Shown: in pieces, positions 47,338 through 59,300 of the stretch
How positions within the stretch are numbered: the stretch's first letter is position 1
How the letters are laid out: every line of letters starts with the position of its first letter
Assembly: GCA_000310025.1 (NCBI GenBank)
Contig: FN648327.1
Coordinates: forward strand, 62,001 to 126,000
Reading direction: 5' to 3'
From: Ectocarpus siliculosus
Taxonomy: Eukaryota > Sar > Phaeophyceae > Ectocarpales > Ectocarpaceae
Length of the DNA: 64,000 nt
Made by a program: the position numbers and the translations under genes
Notes under the pieces: model-generated
Databases searched by the model: none
Told to the model about the DNA's origin: nothing
Seen by the model: only the letters and a program-made list of their open reading frames with translations

Positions 47338-47489
47338 TAGGGTCACGCGGTAGAGAAGGGCAGCAGCTAGCTACATCGATATTTAGACAATAGCTAGAAA
47401 TCATGTCGTGGATGGCGAATCGGATGTGAAAATTCCGCGAAACCGATATGCCGATCCAAGGGGAAATGATACCGATCAGTGAACAATTA

Positions 47490-48540
47490 GGGCTTCATGG
47501 AAACGGGTCTGACAAATTTCACTACATTTGTCCATGCCATTCACAGTAGATTCGGCGATATTCAAAGAAATACCCTACATCTGCACCAACTCGTGACAGG
47601 CAACGAGAATAACGTAGTCAACCCACCTCTTGCGCTCAAGCACAAATGCCTTTCTCCGAAACCTATGCACCGTCCGAAGCAGTTTCCGACCCGCACACTC
47701 TTGCTGACGGTGGTCCGCGGCGGCGTTTCGGTCGCTCACAACCTCCGGCGCGTTCAGTGAACGGGTGTTGGCCTTCCACCCTCCACCCTCGTACATGCCT
47801 TCTGCTTGTGGACATTGGTGGTTGCGCGTTTCCCTCACCCCGGTAGACAATTGAGTCTACGTAGATCTCAAAAACGAAGGCGTCAAACAATTTCACATTT
47901 CATGCTGCTGTGACCCTTGATCGTGGCCTCGGGAAACACGCCTGAGTTGGTGGAGGTCAAGGGCAGCCATCAAAAACAAAGGGATCAGGAAGCTTGGATA
48001 TCCGTTCCTTGCACCTCATCGGACCGGGGTGGTTATCGGCGATGGCATGCGTACCCCCTCGCGGTTTCGAGGGCAGCCTGTCGTTGGGCCCTCGTTCAGC
48101 CAAGGGCATAGTAGTGAGGGTTCGAGTTCTTCGTAGACATGCGCCTCGCCATTTTCGCTACCGCTGCTGCTGTGCTGTTCTTTGCCGACATATCTTTGGT
48201 ACGCAGCAGGTGGAGAGGTGGGTGGAGAGGTGGGCGCGGACGAAGTTGCACGGAACAGTCAACGCTTGCGCCCCCAACTCCTTCCGCCACCTGAGTGAGT
48301 TCACGCTCGCATCTCCGTAGTCGGGGTCATTCCGCAACACGTATTGACCTCTGGGTGCTGTGCGCTGGCCAAAGTGCTGACCAAGATGCTGACCAACGTG
48401 CTTAGGGGTTCCATTCCTTTGTATGCAGAGATGGAGATGGTCTTCTGGGTGGATTCTGCAGTATGCCCTCGATATGCCTTCGTACGAAAGGCAACTTGTA
48501 GTCACACCCTTGGCCCACATGTATATCGACAACCATGTGT
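47490..48540. other. Intergenic, no gene recognised
   Basis: Short frames only. No domain, splice structure or paralogue support was seen. Confidence 0.4.
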
Positions 48541-49030
48541 CAGTTATCGGTCTAATGATGACTTTCGCGACAGATGGGGGTTGTGGGAACACCGCGCATA
48601 TAGTGTCTTGCCCAGTGAAGGCTTTTCGGAAAGTAAATGCTTCACGCTGTGTCTTGAAATAATAGGTCAAGTTGCGCAAATTGTCCATACCGATTTACGA
48701 CACCGCCAAATTACGACACCGCTGAGGTTGCGTCTTGACATCATATTGGGGCATGTATCGGGTATCGGGAACCACATGTTGGTTTCGGCCAAATGACGGC
48801 TTACACGACAGCTGGGGGCCGCGGGAACACAACGAAATTGGTTTGGCGCCCATTGGAGGTGATTTCGGACGGTTTCGCGCGGTGCCGCATGCACATATAT
48901 TTTACGACACCGCCGAGCTGGTGTTCTGACATCATTTTGGGCCATATCTCGGCAACCACTTGTCACTACGGGGCGAAAGAAGGCTTTCGCGACAGCTGCG
49001 AGCCCCAGGAACTCAAAGAATTCGGTTTCG
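48540..49030 (+). repeat. Dispersed 190-bp repeat, two to three tandem monomers
   Basis: Monomers with period about 188 bp begin near 48540, 48735 and 48923. Each contains a form of 'gacatcatattggggcat', 'aatgacggcttacacgacag' and 'tgggggccgcgggaacac', then 'ggcgcccattggaggtg' and 'ttttacgacaccgcc'. Only here are several monomers in tandem; elsewhere in the window they are single. Confidence 0.65.
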
Positions 49031-50341
49031 AATCATTTTTGTTTGTTGTAGTGTCATCTCATATATTGATGTCATTTACAGTTATTCTCGACGCACCAGC
49101 CAAGGGGACAAATAGAAAGAAGGCCACGGGAGTTGGTCAGCCTTCCTTCTGCGGTGTTGCCTTAAGGTTTTCGCGAGAAGGATCTACCCGTTCCTTTACT
49201 CCCTTGAAAAGCGTCACTTCCAGCTGAGAAAGAATTTTCAGCACGAGCACGTCGTCATTTCACACCAAATCAACGCGGCACACCATTACAAACAAGACAA
49301 GTCGGCATGATGCCCACGTACCACACGAGTTTCGCCGGTGTCTCTGTGGCTCTGGAGCACGCAAGACCGACAGCAGCTGTTGTCAACAAGTTGCGTGTTC
49401 TGCTGCTCTGTCAACTGCTGCTGTCACGGCGTCATGCATTCCCCTACCGGACAGTTACAATAGAAATCTAACTCTGGTGCATCCCTTCACCACACCACAA
49501 TGACGGACACACCGTTTCGCATAGCGCAACAAGACTCGACGAGAAGATCCATATACACGTCCGTTCCCGGCCACCCGCCCCCCCGCGGTCTCGAACCCCG
49601 TCATGGAGTTTTCTGGTTTCGTCCTGACGCCCATGAAACAATGTTCGAAGCGCGATCACACCGTCAAAGTGGCTGCAGAGCCGACGAGCTGACTCAAATT
49701 CCCTCCGTTTCACCCGGGAACTACTGACACCCCTCGGGCGAACACCATTGTTGCCGCTGCTCCTGCGCCCCAATGTAGCCAACTCGACGGTTCTAGGCGA
49801 ACTGTGCCTCTCTGACATTCGAATTTAGGAGCCTCTGCACTTCTACAGACCTGTCATGAGCGATTCCCGAAAATGCAAACAACACGGTTCATTCACAAGC
49901 AAGGTGCGGGACGGGCGGTTCAGAGGGTCGCCGTCCAGAAAATACTGTCGGGCAGCATGTTTCATTCCATGTCAAGCGTGATTGCGTCCGTAGTATCGAA
50001 ACACGTGTGCTTCAGACGAAAATCAATACCACGTACCAAATAAGATCACACCAGCCCCGTCATCGCCCCGCCGCAATGCTCCCTTTTCCAAGTTCGCGAA
50101 TGAGCCATGTCTCGCCCAAAGAACCGGCGGAATCTACGCACGAGAATTGCATGTTCCAACAGCTTACGAAACATGATGACCACGGAACTGATGGCGCGTT
50201 CGCTCCTGCAGAGACTCGAGGAGACAAAAAGGCTTTTCTCCCACTCACTACAAAGAGTTCAGCACATCCTCGTCGACTGTGGCATTGTCTCGAATGGGTG
50301 TAGTTGTCTGTGATTGAATGTACACAAGAAAAAAAACTTAC
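49030..50341. other. Downstream flank of TDP1, terminal exon not located
   Basis: The last TDP1 exon that could be placed ends in phase 2 at 50342, so at least one more exon should follow on the minus strand. Candidate acceptors (for example after 'ttcaatcacag' and 'caatgccacag') gave either an immediate stop or a tail without the expected C-terminal motif. No other gene was recognised here. Confidence 0.4.
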
Positions 50342-53300
50342 CACGGTCGCTCGCTCTTGAGGGTGTGCATGTAGGGCGCGAAGCGAACATTCGGAGACTC
50401 CGTCAACGGGTCCGTGTACGCCTCGCTGTGCAGGCAAAAAGGTACGGGCAGGGGGATCGACCGTGGTGATACCATTGACGGCGGCGGCGGCGGCGGCGGA
50501 AGTTCACGGGTATCGGTGCGGGTGCAGTGCGGAGGCCCACCGCTGCCGGGTGAGCAGCCACACGAGGGGCACGCGCAGTCCGGGAGTGGTGCCGTGTAGT
50601 AGGCCCGCTCCGGGGAAGAGTGGAAGAGCACTCCGAGCTCGACGTTCTTGAATATTGCGCCCGGGGCGGCGGTGCCGGTGCCTGTTCGGTCGCCGTGCGC
50701 GACCACCTCGCCCTGGGCCCCCTGTGTACGTGACGACCAGATGCGTCATCGTTCATCGGTTTACAAGGGTAAGAAAAGACAGACGAACCAAGTTGCCTAC
50801 ATGGAGAGAGACGGAGTACAGGCGATGGTGCTGCGCGGGATGCTGTCCGCATAGTCCCCTGGTTTCGCAACTGAACGGACGTTCTCAGGCATGGCGAAAA
50901 AGGTGGTAGCACCCTCGCCCACGACCCCGAAACACACAGCAGCGACACACACGGCGTGCGCAGTCTACTCGCCTTGGAGAGGCAGGCGCTGGTCAACAGG
51001 AACCACGAAAAGTGCTGAACGTTTGTGCACACGACGGGGCGTGCGCCGTCACACCCCGTATCCCCGCGCACATCCGCGGTCCTACCCGCCGCCGCGGAAC
51101 CCCCCGCCGCCGCAGCAGCAGCAGCATCAGCAACAGCACCCTCGGCAGAACTGTGGCTCATGGTGCTGTTTCCAATTCCGCCTCGGTCACAAGTGTTGGT
51201 ATTCTTGTTGGGCGTGAAAATGGCTTGCTTCTGTGGCGACGGCGGCTGCGGCCGTAGAGAGAACGGGGCCTTCCTCAGGCGCATGACGCTCTTCACGTGG
51301 GCGGGGCGAAGGGGGAGCGCAAGAGCGGTTGCCGGGTGGAGCTGAAATGTCTGTAGGCAGCAGTGCAAGTCTAGGCCCATGCCGTCGAATTGATCCGGCG
51401 ACATGAACACGAACCCGTTGCTGTCGACCAGGTAGAGTTAAATCGTGAGCCGTCAGATGGGTGGATGGGTGGGCGGGCGGGCGCGGACACAGACCGAAAG
51501 ACGGACAGACAGGTAAGGCAGCCGGCAAGGGAGACAAGACAGAAGAGAGTTGAAGGGAAAAGGGTCTAGAGTAGGACACGTGAGGTCTTTGTGGGCAAGA
51601 AGCGAGGGTCCTGGGAGTGAAGTAAAGGTCGAACTTGGTGTGTCCACCACCAAGATACCTCTCATGCCAAAAGAAAGAGCCCTCGACCTTGAAGAGTCAA
51701 AAAATGTAAACGAATGAAGAATGTCAAGGTCCTAAGTCTGAGGCTCCTCAATTGCTATCGTTCGAGAATCACCGTATGGGATATCTCACTCTAGATACTT
51801 TACGGCTGTGACTAGCAGTGTTCAAACCACTGCGAGATTTACTCTCGCAAAAGGTCAATGATTTCGGTCTTGAGCCTACGATCAAGTGAGAGCCTGTACG
51901 GCTTCCACGTCACCAGCATTGTCCGAGAAAATTGCCACAACTAAATGTTGGGCCAAATCCATTGGTACGAAAAAACAAAAGAATAGCACACAAACTGCCT
52001 TCATTGGATCCTACTTCGTGTCGTCTGTGGGACACCAAGAGGCTGCCGAGATCCTGCGCACCTTTGGCTACTATTTTCACAGAAGTGTCAGACCGTTGCA
52101 CTACGACAGTCACAGCTCGCGGGAAAAAACAAACCTTGCACTCGAAACAAGCATTCCCACAACACTGCACTCGCTGAAGTTTATACACCCGTAGTTCACG
52201 TTTCGCTCGCTTAGATTGACAGAAGATTCGCAAGAAACAGTGCTGCACGGCAGGTGTGGCATGCTTTGGTCAAAAGAGTTGGTAAGTTCTTCCTTGGGTT
52301 CAAACGTTTGAACATAATAGCACCCCGTTACTGTTAGTATTCTTCGGAGCTTGCATAGCGCGGAACTCGTTGGCGGGCTCAAAGACGCGTGTCTTGCGTG
52401 GGGAGGGGAAACCTTTATTGTGGTGAAATATGTGTCTCTTGGTAGCTCACTTGTCCCAGTCCGGGGTCTTCCCGTCCTCTCCCATGACGTACTTGTGGTC
52501 CACCTCCATGATCGTGGACGCCTGCCGGTCCCGCAACAAGGTCGACTTGCTCCTGCGTTCGCGCGCGGGAAATTTTCGTGTGTGTTCGTCCCCCATCTAT
52601 CCCGACGTCAGGCCACGCCTTCCGGTACATATTTGATGCACCAGCCGGGGTCGCACCGGAAGGTAAGCCCAATCTTCCCCCATGCACTGCTTGCCTCCAA
52701 CATGGGATCGTTCAGCCTTCCAACCTTAAGCTGCGAAGTTTCCACTCCAGTGATGTTCGAGCCCACAATCTAGATAGTCAAGAGGATTTTGCCGACTGAA
52801 CCATCGCCGGGGCGATCGGCGTCTACAGGCACCAGCAGAAATAACACACCCATGGCAGAAGCAAGAGAGACCGGGGAGGATTCGCGCCACAGATGTTCTT
52901 ATGTGGGCTCCTCGCCCAATATATGCACACACGTCGCTGCTGTTGTACACTTGTGCCGTACGACACACCCGCCTCTGTCCTCTTGAAAGAAAATGGCAAG
53001 AGCTTGGTCTCCCGGAAGAGATCACCCTGCGCAGGGCTTTCGGGAGTATCACCTTCCCCACCGTAGACATCAACCGCCTGCGCCGTGTATCGCTCACGAG
53101 ATACCCGGCAAGGCAAGATATTTCCTCTGAAAGCGGGAAAGCTAGGGCGCATGAATTCCTTGTCTCAAGCCTTGGTTCCGGCCAACTTTTCTACGTCAGC
53201 TCAACTTGGGGAAGAACACCAAAGCAAGTTGTTGGGGATGGGCTCCCACTCACATTTCCTTGCGACAGGCGCCCATGTATTGCATGGATGGCCACACAAT

Positions 53301-56300
53301 ACGAACGGAGTCGAGGCGGCTCTCTTTCCAGGCTCCCCGAAGCGGCCCCGCGGAATCCGGCATTAAATTCTTGGCAAAAATCTGAGTTGAGATGTAGCGC
53401 ACGCGAGAGAGAGGGGGGGGGACGAGTGTCGAAGCCGAAAGGACGTTTCCTTGCACAAGGCCAGTAAAAAATACCACCAACGTATAAAAAAGACCAAATG
53501 CTGGTAGCGGAAGGAACAAACAGTACGGATTGAGCGTGCGGGGCGGGAATAACTGAAGTACTAGCACACCATGAGCATCCCACACCAAGTCTCTCGCGGC
53601 ACAAACTCCTTCTTTGAGCTCGTCTTCTGGTCATTTACGCACTCTAATGCCGTGGTACAGAATCCAAACCAGTCATACATAGTCTCCGACAACAGCATTC
53701 GTATACTCAGCATTGACTCAGTCGTCTGCGGATCACTCGAAGACTCCGCTAGGTGTGAACTAGTGTACCAGTTCAAGAGACAAGATTTGCAAGGCTTGCA
53801 CAAGATGTGGATGGTTCTTTGGACCAGGATCGTGGTGCCGAGGAATTTCTGTGCAACTCTTGCGCGCGACATCTCCCGAATCCCGCTTCACCGAAGAAGA
53901 AAACACTTTACATAAGACGATGCCGCCCCAGCCGCTCCAGGAAGACAGACACGCAGGCCAAACACCACGACAGAACTGTGTCCAAACAACTTCCAGTACC
54001 CCTCCCTTTACACCCACCCGCCTCTCGAATGACGCCAAGAACACACGCGCTCAACAATATGCACAGGGGTCCAGCCAAACGCGATTGCAACGTAGGAGCC
54101 TTAGTAGACACGTGCAGCTCTCTTGGTTTGCTACCATTCACGTCTTCAAATCCGGAGAGAAGCTTCGCTTCCCCCATGACGCCCCCTCACGGGGTCCCAG
54201 ATCATGGCCTTTAGAAGCACTGTCTGCTTTCAGTTGCACTGAGACTGACGTCTATCCATTGGTCAGTCGCTTAGCGCGGTCAATGCAAGTAATAAAGACA
54301 CGAACACACACACACACACATGCAAGAACACGAGACAGGCGGCAACGCGCTACGCCAGTGGAGCAGTAGCACCTACCTCAAGGAACCCTGCGTCGATGCC
54401 GGCACCGATGCTTGTGGGCTGGAGGATAAGCAGGTCCTCCGGTCCGGCCTCCTCGACCTGGCCTCTCCGCTTGCTGAGCAAGTACTTCATCCTTAGCTGG
54501 CCGCCGTAGTAGCGAAGATCGGTCCCTCCTGCCCCGCCGCACTCGATCGCGTCGCCTCCTTCCGTATCGGGGGCCCCTCTCGCGGGGCCACCGTCAGGGG
54601 CGTCGAAATCGTCTGCACGGCTACTCGTAGCGGCGCTATCAGCGGCACGTTGACCGTCGAGATCATCATCCGGGTCCTCGCCGTCTCCGGAGCCCGTGGC
54701 AGCACTGAGCCGGCCCCCTCCTCCTCTTCGTGTTGCCCCGTTCTCCTGGTGCGTTGACACCGGCAACAGCGGCAGCGGCGACATTGAAGGAGACGCCAGG
54801 CATGGGTCCTGCCAACAGGAGCGCGATGAAGACTCCACTGGTGTGTTGCCGCCGCCACGACCCCCGTCCCAGCAGGTGCTTTCATTGCTGTTGGGCTGCA
54901 AGGACACCGACCTGTTGACATCGCCGCCACAACCGCCACTAGCGGTAGCGCCGGCAGCGACCGCGAGCGCCGGCGCCGACGGCGGCGGCGGCGACAAGCG
55001 GTGAACCTCCTTATTTTGGCTTTGCTGCTGTTGTTGCTGCTGCTGCTGTTGCCTCTGCTGCTGCAGCGGCGGCCGCTCCCAGGGACGGACCCGCGCACTG
55101 AATGTCAAGGGAAGAGTTGGATGGGCGCCGACAAAGGCGGATGCAGGCAGGAGACACGGGCATCACAACAAAGAGCAAGCTGGTCGACTGAAGAATCGAA
55201 CGCGAAACGCATCGGTGCCGAAAGCGCCCAACACACGGGCATTCGACACCCTCCCGTGTCTACATGTGTACTACGCCTTTTGAAAAAGTGTGTCCTCATG
55301 AGTTTTCTTCCTGAAATATGCATATGCGGAGGTCGGCAGGCAGCGCTCCCTACCAAAAAAAAACTCCCAAGCCCACCTATAACAGGGGCCGAGAGCGTAG
55401 CCGAGTTACAGAATACCTGAGTCTACACTCGCAGACCTCATTCCAACTCTTCCGTGTTCAAGCCGAGGTTACCGCAACCTGCCTATACCAACGCAACCGA
55501 GAAACCCGGTGAGCCCCGCTGCTGGCTGAGGCTTTCTCCCAAGACAAACAAATACATCTCCCATGCAACACACAAGTGGTTGGTACGGGTAAAACCCAAA
55601 CATTTCAATGGGGTGACCTCGCGACGCAAAGAGTACTCACAGTGTGGCGCCCATAGGAGTCGGAACCGTAGGAACTAGGTCGACCGCCGCCGTTCTAAAG
55701 TCGAAGCTGTCTCCGAGTCGCTCGATGCCCAGCTCTCGAAGCATGAACTCCATGGGCGTGCTGAGGGGGGCATTTGTTTTCCGGAAACAAAGGGGCCGGG
55801 GTGGAGGGCGTGCGGGGGGACGGGTGGGGGTGACATGAACATGTCGCCCAGAAAGAGCGCAGCCAGAAAGCACATCCGCACAGAGCCAAGCAAACGAGCG
55901 GGGAGGGCGGGTCCAGTGGTCAGGGAAGTAGACACATGTCTGGGACGACACTCTGAAATATGGACTGTATATGTTTGAGGTGGGTCAGTTGATAGTCAAG
56001 GCATTGCGCTCTACGCAAAACGAAGCGAAGTTCAACTTTCGTCAACATTGCGGGATGCAGCCGTCGGGGGCTTCTAGAGCCGCGCGTTCCCGGGGCAACG
56101 GTGGTCATCCATGCCGATCGCTTGGAGGTGCGCAAAGAAGCCGTCCAGGCCGCCTCCGCGAATTTCGCCGGGCAACGCCGGAAATCAGCCTTGGCGGATA
56201 AGTCGACGCGTTTTTGAGAGCGCACACAGCCGGGCGTCGGGGATGGGAGAGCGCCACCGACGCCGACGTACATGACTGGTTGTAAATATACGCCGCCAAA

Positions 56301-59300
56301 TCACTTGCGTATACCCTAGAAACGCAACACATGGGTTGCCACAGGTTCTTCAGGCAGAGACATCACGAAGCGCACATCGGTGCGAGACGTTCAGCAATAC
56401 CTTGAGCCTCATCCAAACAAATGTAACCGAGACGTGCTGCGGCACCGTTTTGCCCACCCTCTCGCACGAGAAACAGCTTCGAAGTACTCCGCGATAGCCA
56501 TCGAGCGTGCAAATGGATCATAGCTATGTTAGGTTTGTCAATTGTAGGACTGTGGGGTATCATGGCTCCAGTCGGCGAGACAAGGCCATCATGACACCAC
56601 CCCTCCCGCTATCCCACGTGCGATAGGAGCGTACGTGCGACAGCACGCAGACACAAACACCAGTGCCAAAAACAGGCATCGCACACAGAGCTACAAAAGG
56701 TATCGTGTGCAGGTCGGTAGGCGTGGCAGTACCCAGCACTTGCAGTCGACTCCGAGCACACACCAACTTTCTATTCCGTACCCCGTCCTGAAAACACCTA
56801 ATAGCGATCTACCTCCTCCCAAACAATAACAACAACAAACATCTCAATCATTTCACCGTTCTTGACTCCCCCCCCCCCCCCCCCCTTCGTTGCATCAGCG
56901 ATTGTGTCGCATGCACTCTGCTCGGCCACCTTGATCTTCATTGGTACACAGCACACCCGCCACAGCCCCCACCCCCTTCCCCCGCTTCTTTGGCTTCCCT
57001 TGGAGGTATAACCCCAACACACTGACAGGTCTCTCTCTCTCTCTCACTTTCGCAGTCTCCTCCGGGAGGTCGCAGTCCCGACCTTCTTATTGGGGTCTTG
57101 TCGCATCAGCCGCGAGTACCCTGCCAGGAAGGCTTGCAAGGTGCTGACAATGTGACGATGTGATTGGTTGATGGTACGTGACAGGCACACATTGCAAGAG
57201 AGATTAGAGTGAGGGGGGACGAAGCGGATTTGGTTGTAATGTAGATAGACTCATTGAGTGTGTTTGACGATTGGCCGATGTATCACGGTCATCGACAAGC
57301 ACTTCATCTCTGCCCCCAAAAGTAGCGCACTGACAACTTCCAACCAGCAAACGTCTACCCACACGAGGCTTTGCGCCGTGTGTACCCGAAACCACATTTG
57401 TTTTCAGCAGTGAGCCTCGTGCACGATAAGGAAGCACTCACGTATTCCACTGTTCTCATTCGCTGATACAGGGAGAACGCATCGTGGCCATCGCAGAAAC
57501 GCATGCGAATCAAGAAACAGTACCCCAGGGTGGACTCATAGTCGTGCATGCCGTAGTCGTCAGACGGTTGACCTCGCATCCCTACAAAGTCGGGACGGGG
57601 CACGCCCGGTTCTCACCGAACCAGGCGATCACATCACCAAGCGCGAAGCGCCGTGTGGTATTCGGCGAGTAGCATGAAGGGTGCGCTGCATCCGGCTAAG
57701 GGTGTTCGGCATCTTGTGCTTACTTCCTTGCGTAGGGATGACAGCTGCGTATGACTTAATTTTTTTTCTGGTGCTTCCACTTTCAGAGACAATAGTAAGC
57801 ACTGTGTAACTGCCCAGAGGGTGTTTGACCAATTTAACACAACGTGCGATTATCCCCTTTGCGCGGAGTGAGGGTTCTCGACCCCGCACAACATAATCTA
57901 CTCGACCGCGATTCATGGTTACCGCAACAAAAAAAAAGGCAAAAAAAAAAGAACGGTAACTTGGTTGCCGAGCTCACGACGTGATCGGCTTGTTTTACAA
58001 CATCGCTGCCAAGCGCCGAAACCCCAACCCCGATGGCAAACACCGGGGGGGGCGGCTTGTTTTACAACGTCGTTGCCAAGCGACGAAAACCCAATCCCGA
58101 TGGCAAACACCGGGGGGGGCGCGGGGGGGGGGCGTATAGTTGTTCCTCGGAAAGTTGAAGAGAGTAACCTCGGTAGGTCTACAGTGATCGCCGAAATGCA
58201 AGGAGCCATGATGCTGCTGCCACCGATCGGTCTGCGTCGAGGCCATTCGTTGAACCGCCCGTTGCCTTGTTCTGTTTCCTGGCATGTGGTTGTAGGCTCT
58301 GGTTGTTGCGGTCGGTTGTCGATGGTGGTGTTCTTGGTAACAGTGATGATGATGGTGGTGATGATGATACACTGCTCCCATTTAACATACATCATCTGTT
58401 GTTGTGGCCGTTTGTTGTTATGTAATAATGACAAATCCACTTCCATCTGGGAACGTCTGTTCGCTGCTGCTGTTGACGCACATAATATCCACGACGACGA
58501 ATGACACACGCACATGAAACGGAATGGGTCAGCCACTGGTGCCGCGATCTGCCGGGGTGGCTAGTCCACTGAAAGTCGCTGCTTCTACCGGTAGAAATTA
58601 TAAATAACGTTAGAAGGCTCGCTGCGGTCAGTTACTTACACACCAAAGTCGCCTTTCCATTCTGACGTGCCCCCGTTGTCGAGGTCTCTTGTGCAGGCTG
58701 CCTCTCCCTTGTTGCTTTGGCCGAACCTTTGCACCCTGCGATCGCGGTTTTCGATTTTCGTTTTCCGGTTTTGTTTGCTTGTGGTGCTGTTCTCGTGTCT
58801 ACGCAGCAACCCGTCGTTTCTTTGCTTCCTGGTCAATCCCCCGTGCGTGCAACAAAGAGCACACCCAGCACTAACAGCAAAGTCTCGACGTGCCGCCTCG
58901 ACCACTCGCCCCAAAGACAACACGACTGCCGCTGTATATCAGGTGACGGTCTCCTACAACGCAATCTAAATCCCCCGAGCCGCTACCAAAACACACACAT
59001 GTATGTACACTAGGGGTCCCTGTCTATGGCCGTTTAACAAAGGCCGGTTGTCCTATTTAAGGCCGGTGAAATCGCATGACACAGAGGAAATACTAAAGTG
59101 GTCCCGTACTCTGAATAAGGCCGGGTGCCCTGTTTAAGGTGGGTGTTTTGCCGTGGCACATGGCGGCCTTAAACAGAGATACTGTATGCACCTGCGTCAC
59201 CAGCACAAGCATCGCCTCACCAGGTGGCGTCTATAGCGGTGTCCACGCCCAAGTTTCCCGTGCCCACGTATACCACCAGGGAATCGTCCTTGAGAAAAAG

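Larger units (their letters stand above)
46741..47409 (+). repeat. Direct repeat of about 350 bp, right copy (interrupted)
   Basis: Second copy of 45175-45536, interrupted after 'gcccgctttgta' by the TA-flanked element at 47013-47337, and continuing with 'gggtcacgcgg' afterwards. The left copy has 'gctttgtagggtcatgcgg' uninterrupted. Confidence 0.7.

Noticed and set aside
50403-51410. Minus-strand frame of 335 codons
   Set aside because: It joins TDP1 exon 8 to the wrong frame of exon 9 by reading through the 251-bp intron; the conserved VELGVLF and LPVPF motifs are only in the other frame.
57355-57603. Minus-strand frame with splice-like ends ([19 protein letters not shown]) considered as a TDP1 exon
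   Set aside because: TDP1 exons at 58640-58735 and 55641-55760 join directly in phase (GT+C) and give the expected [15 protein letters not shown]; adding this segment breaks the frame at one side.
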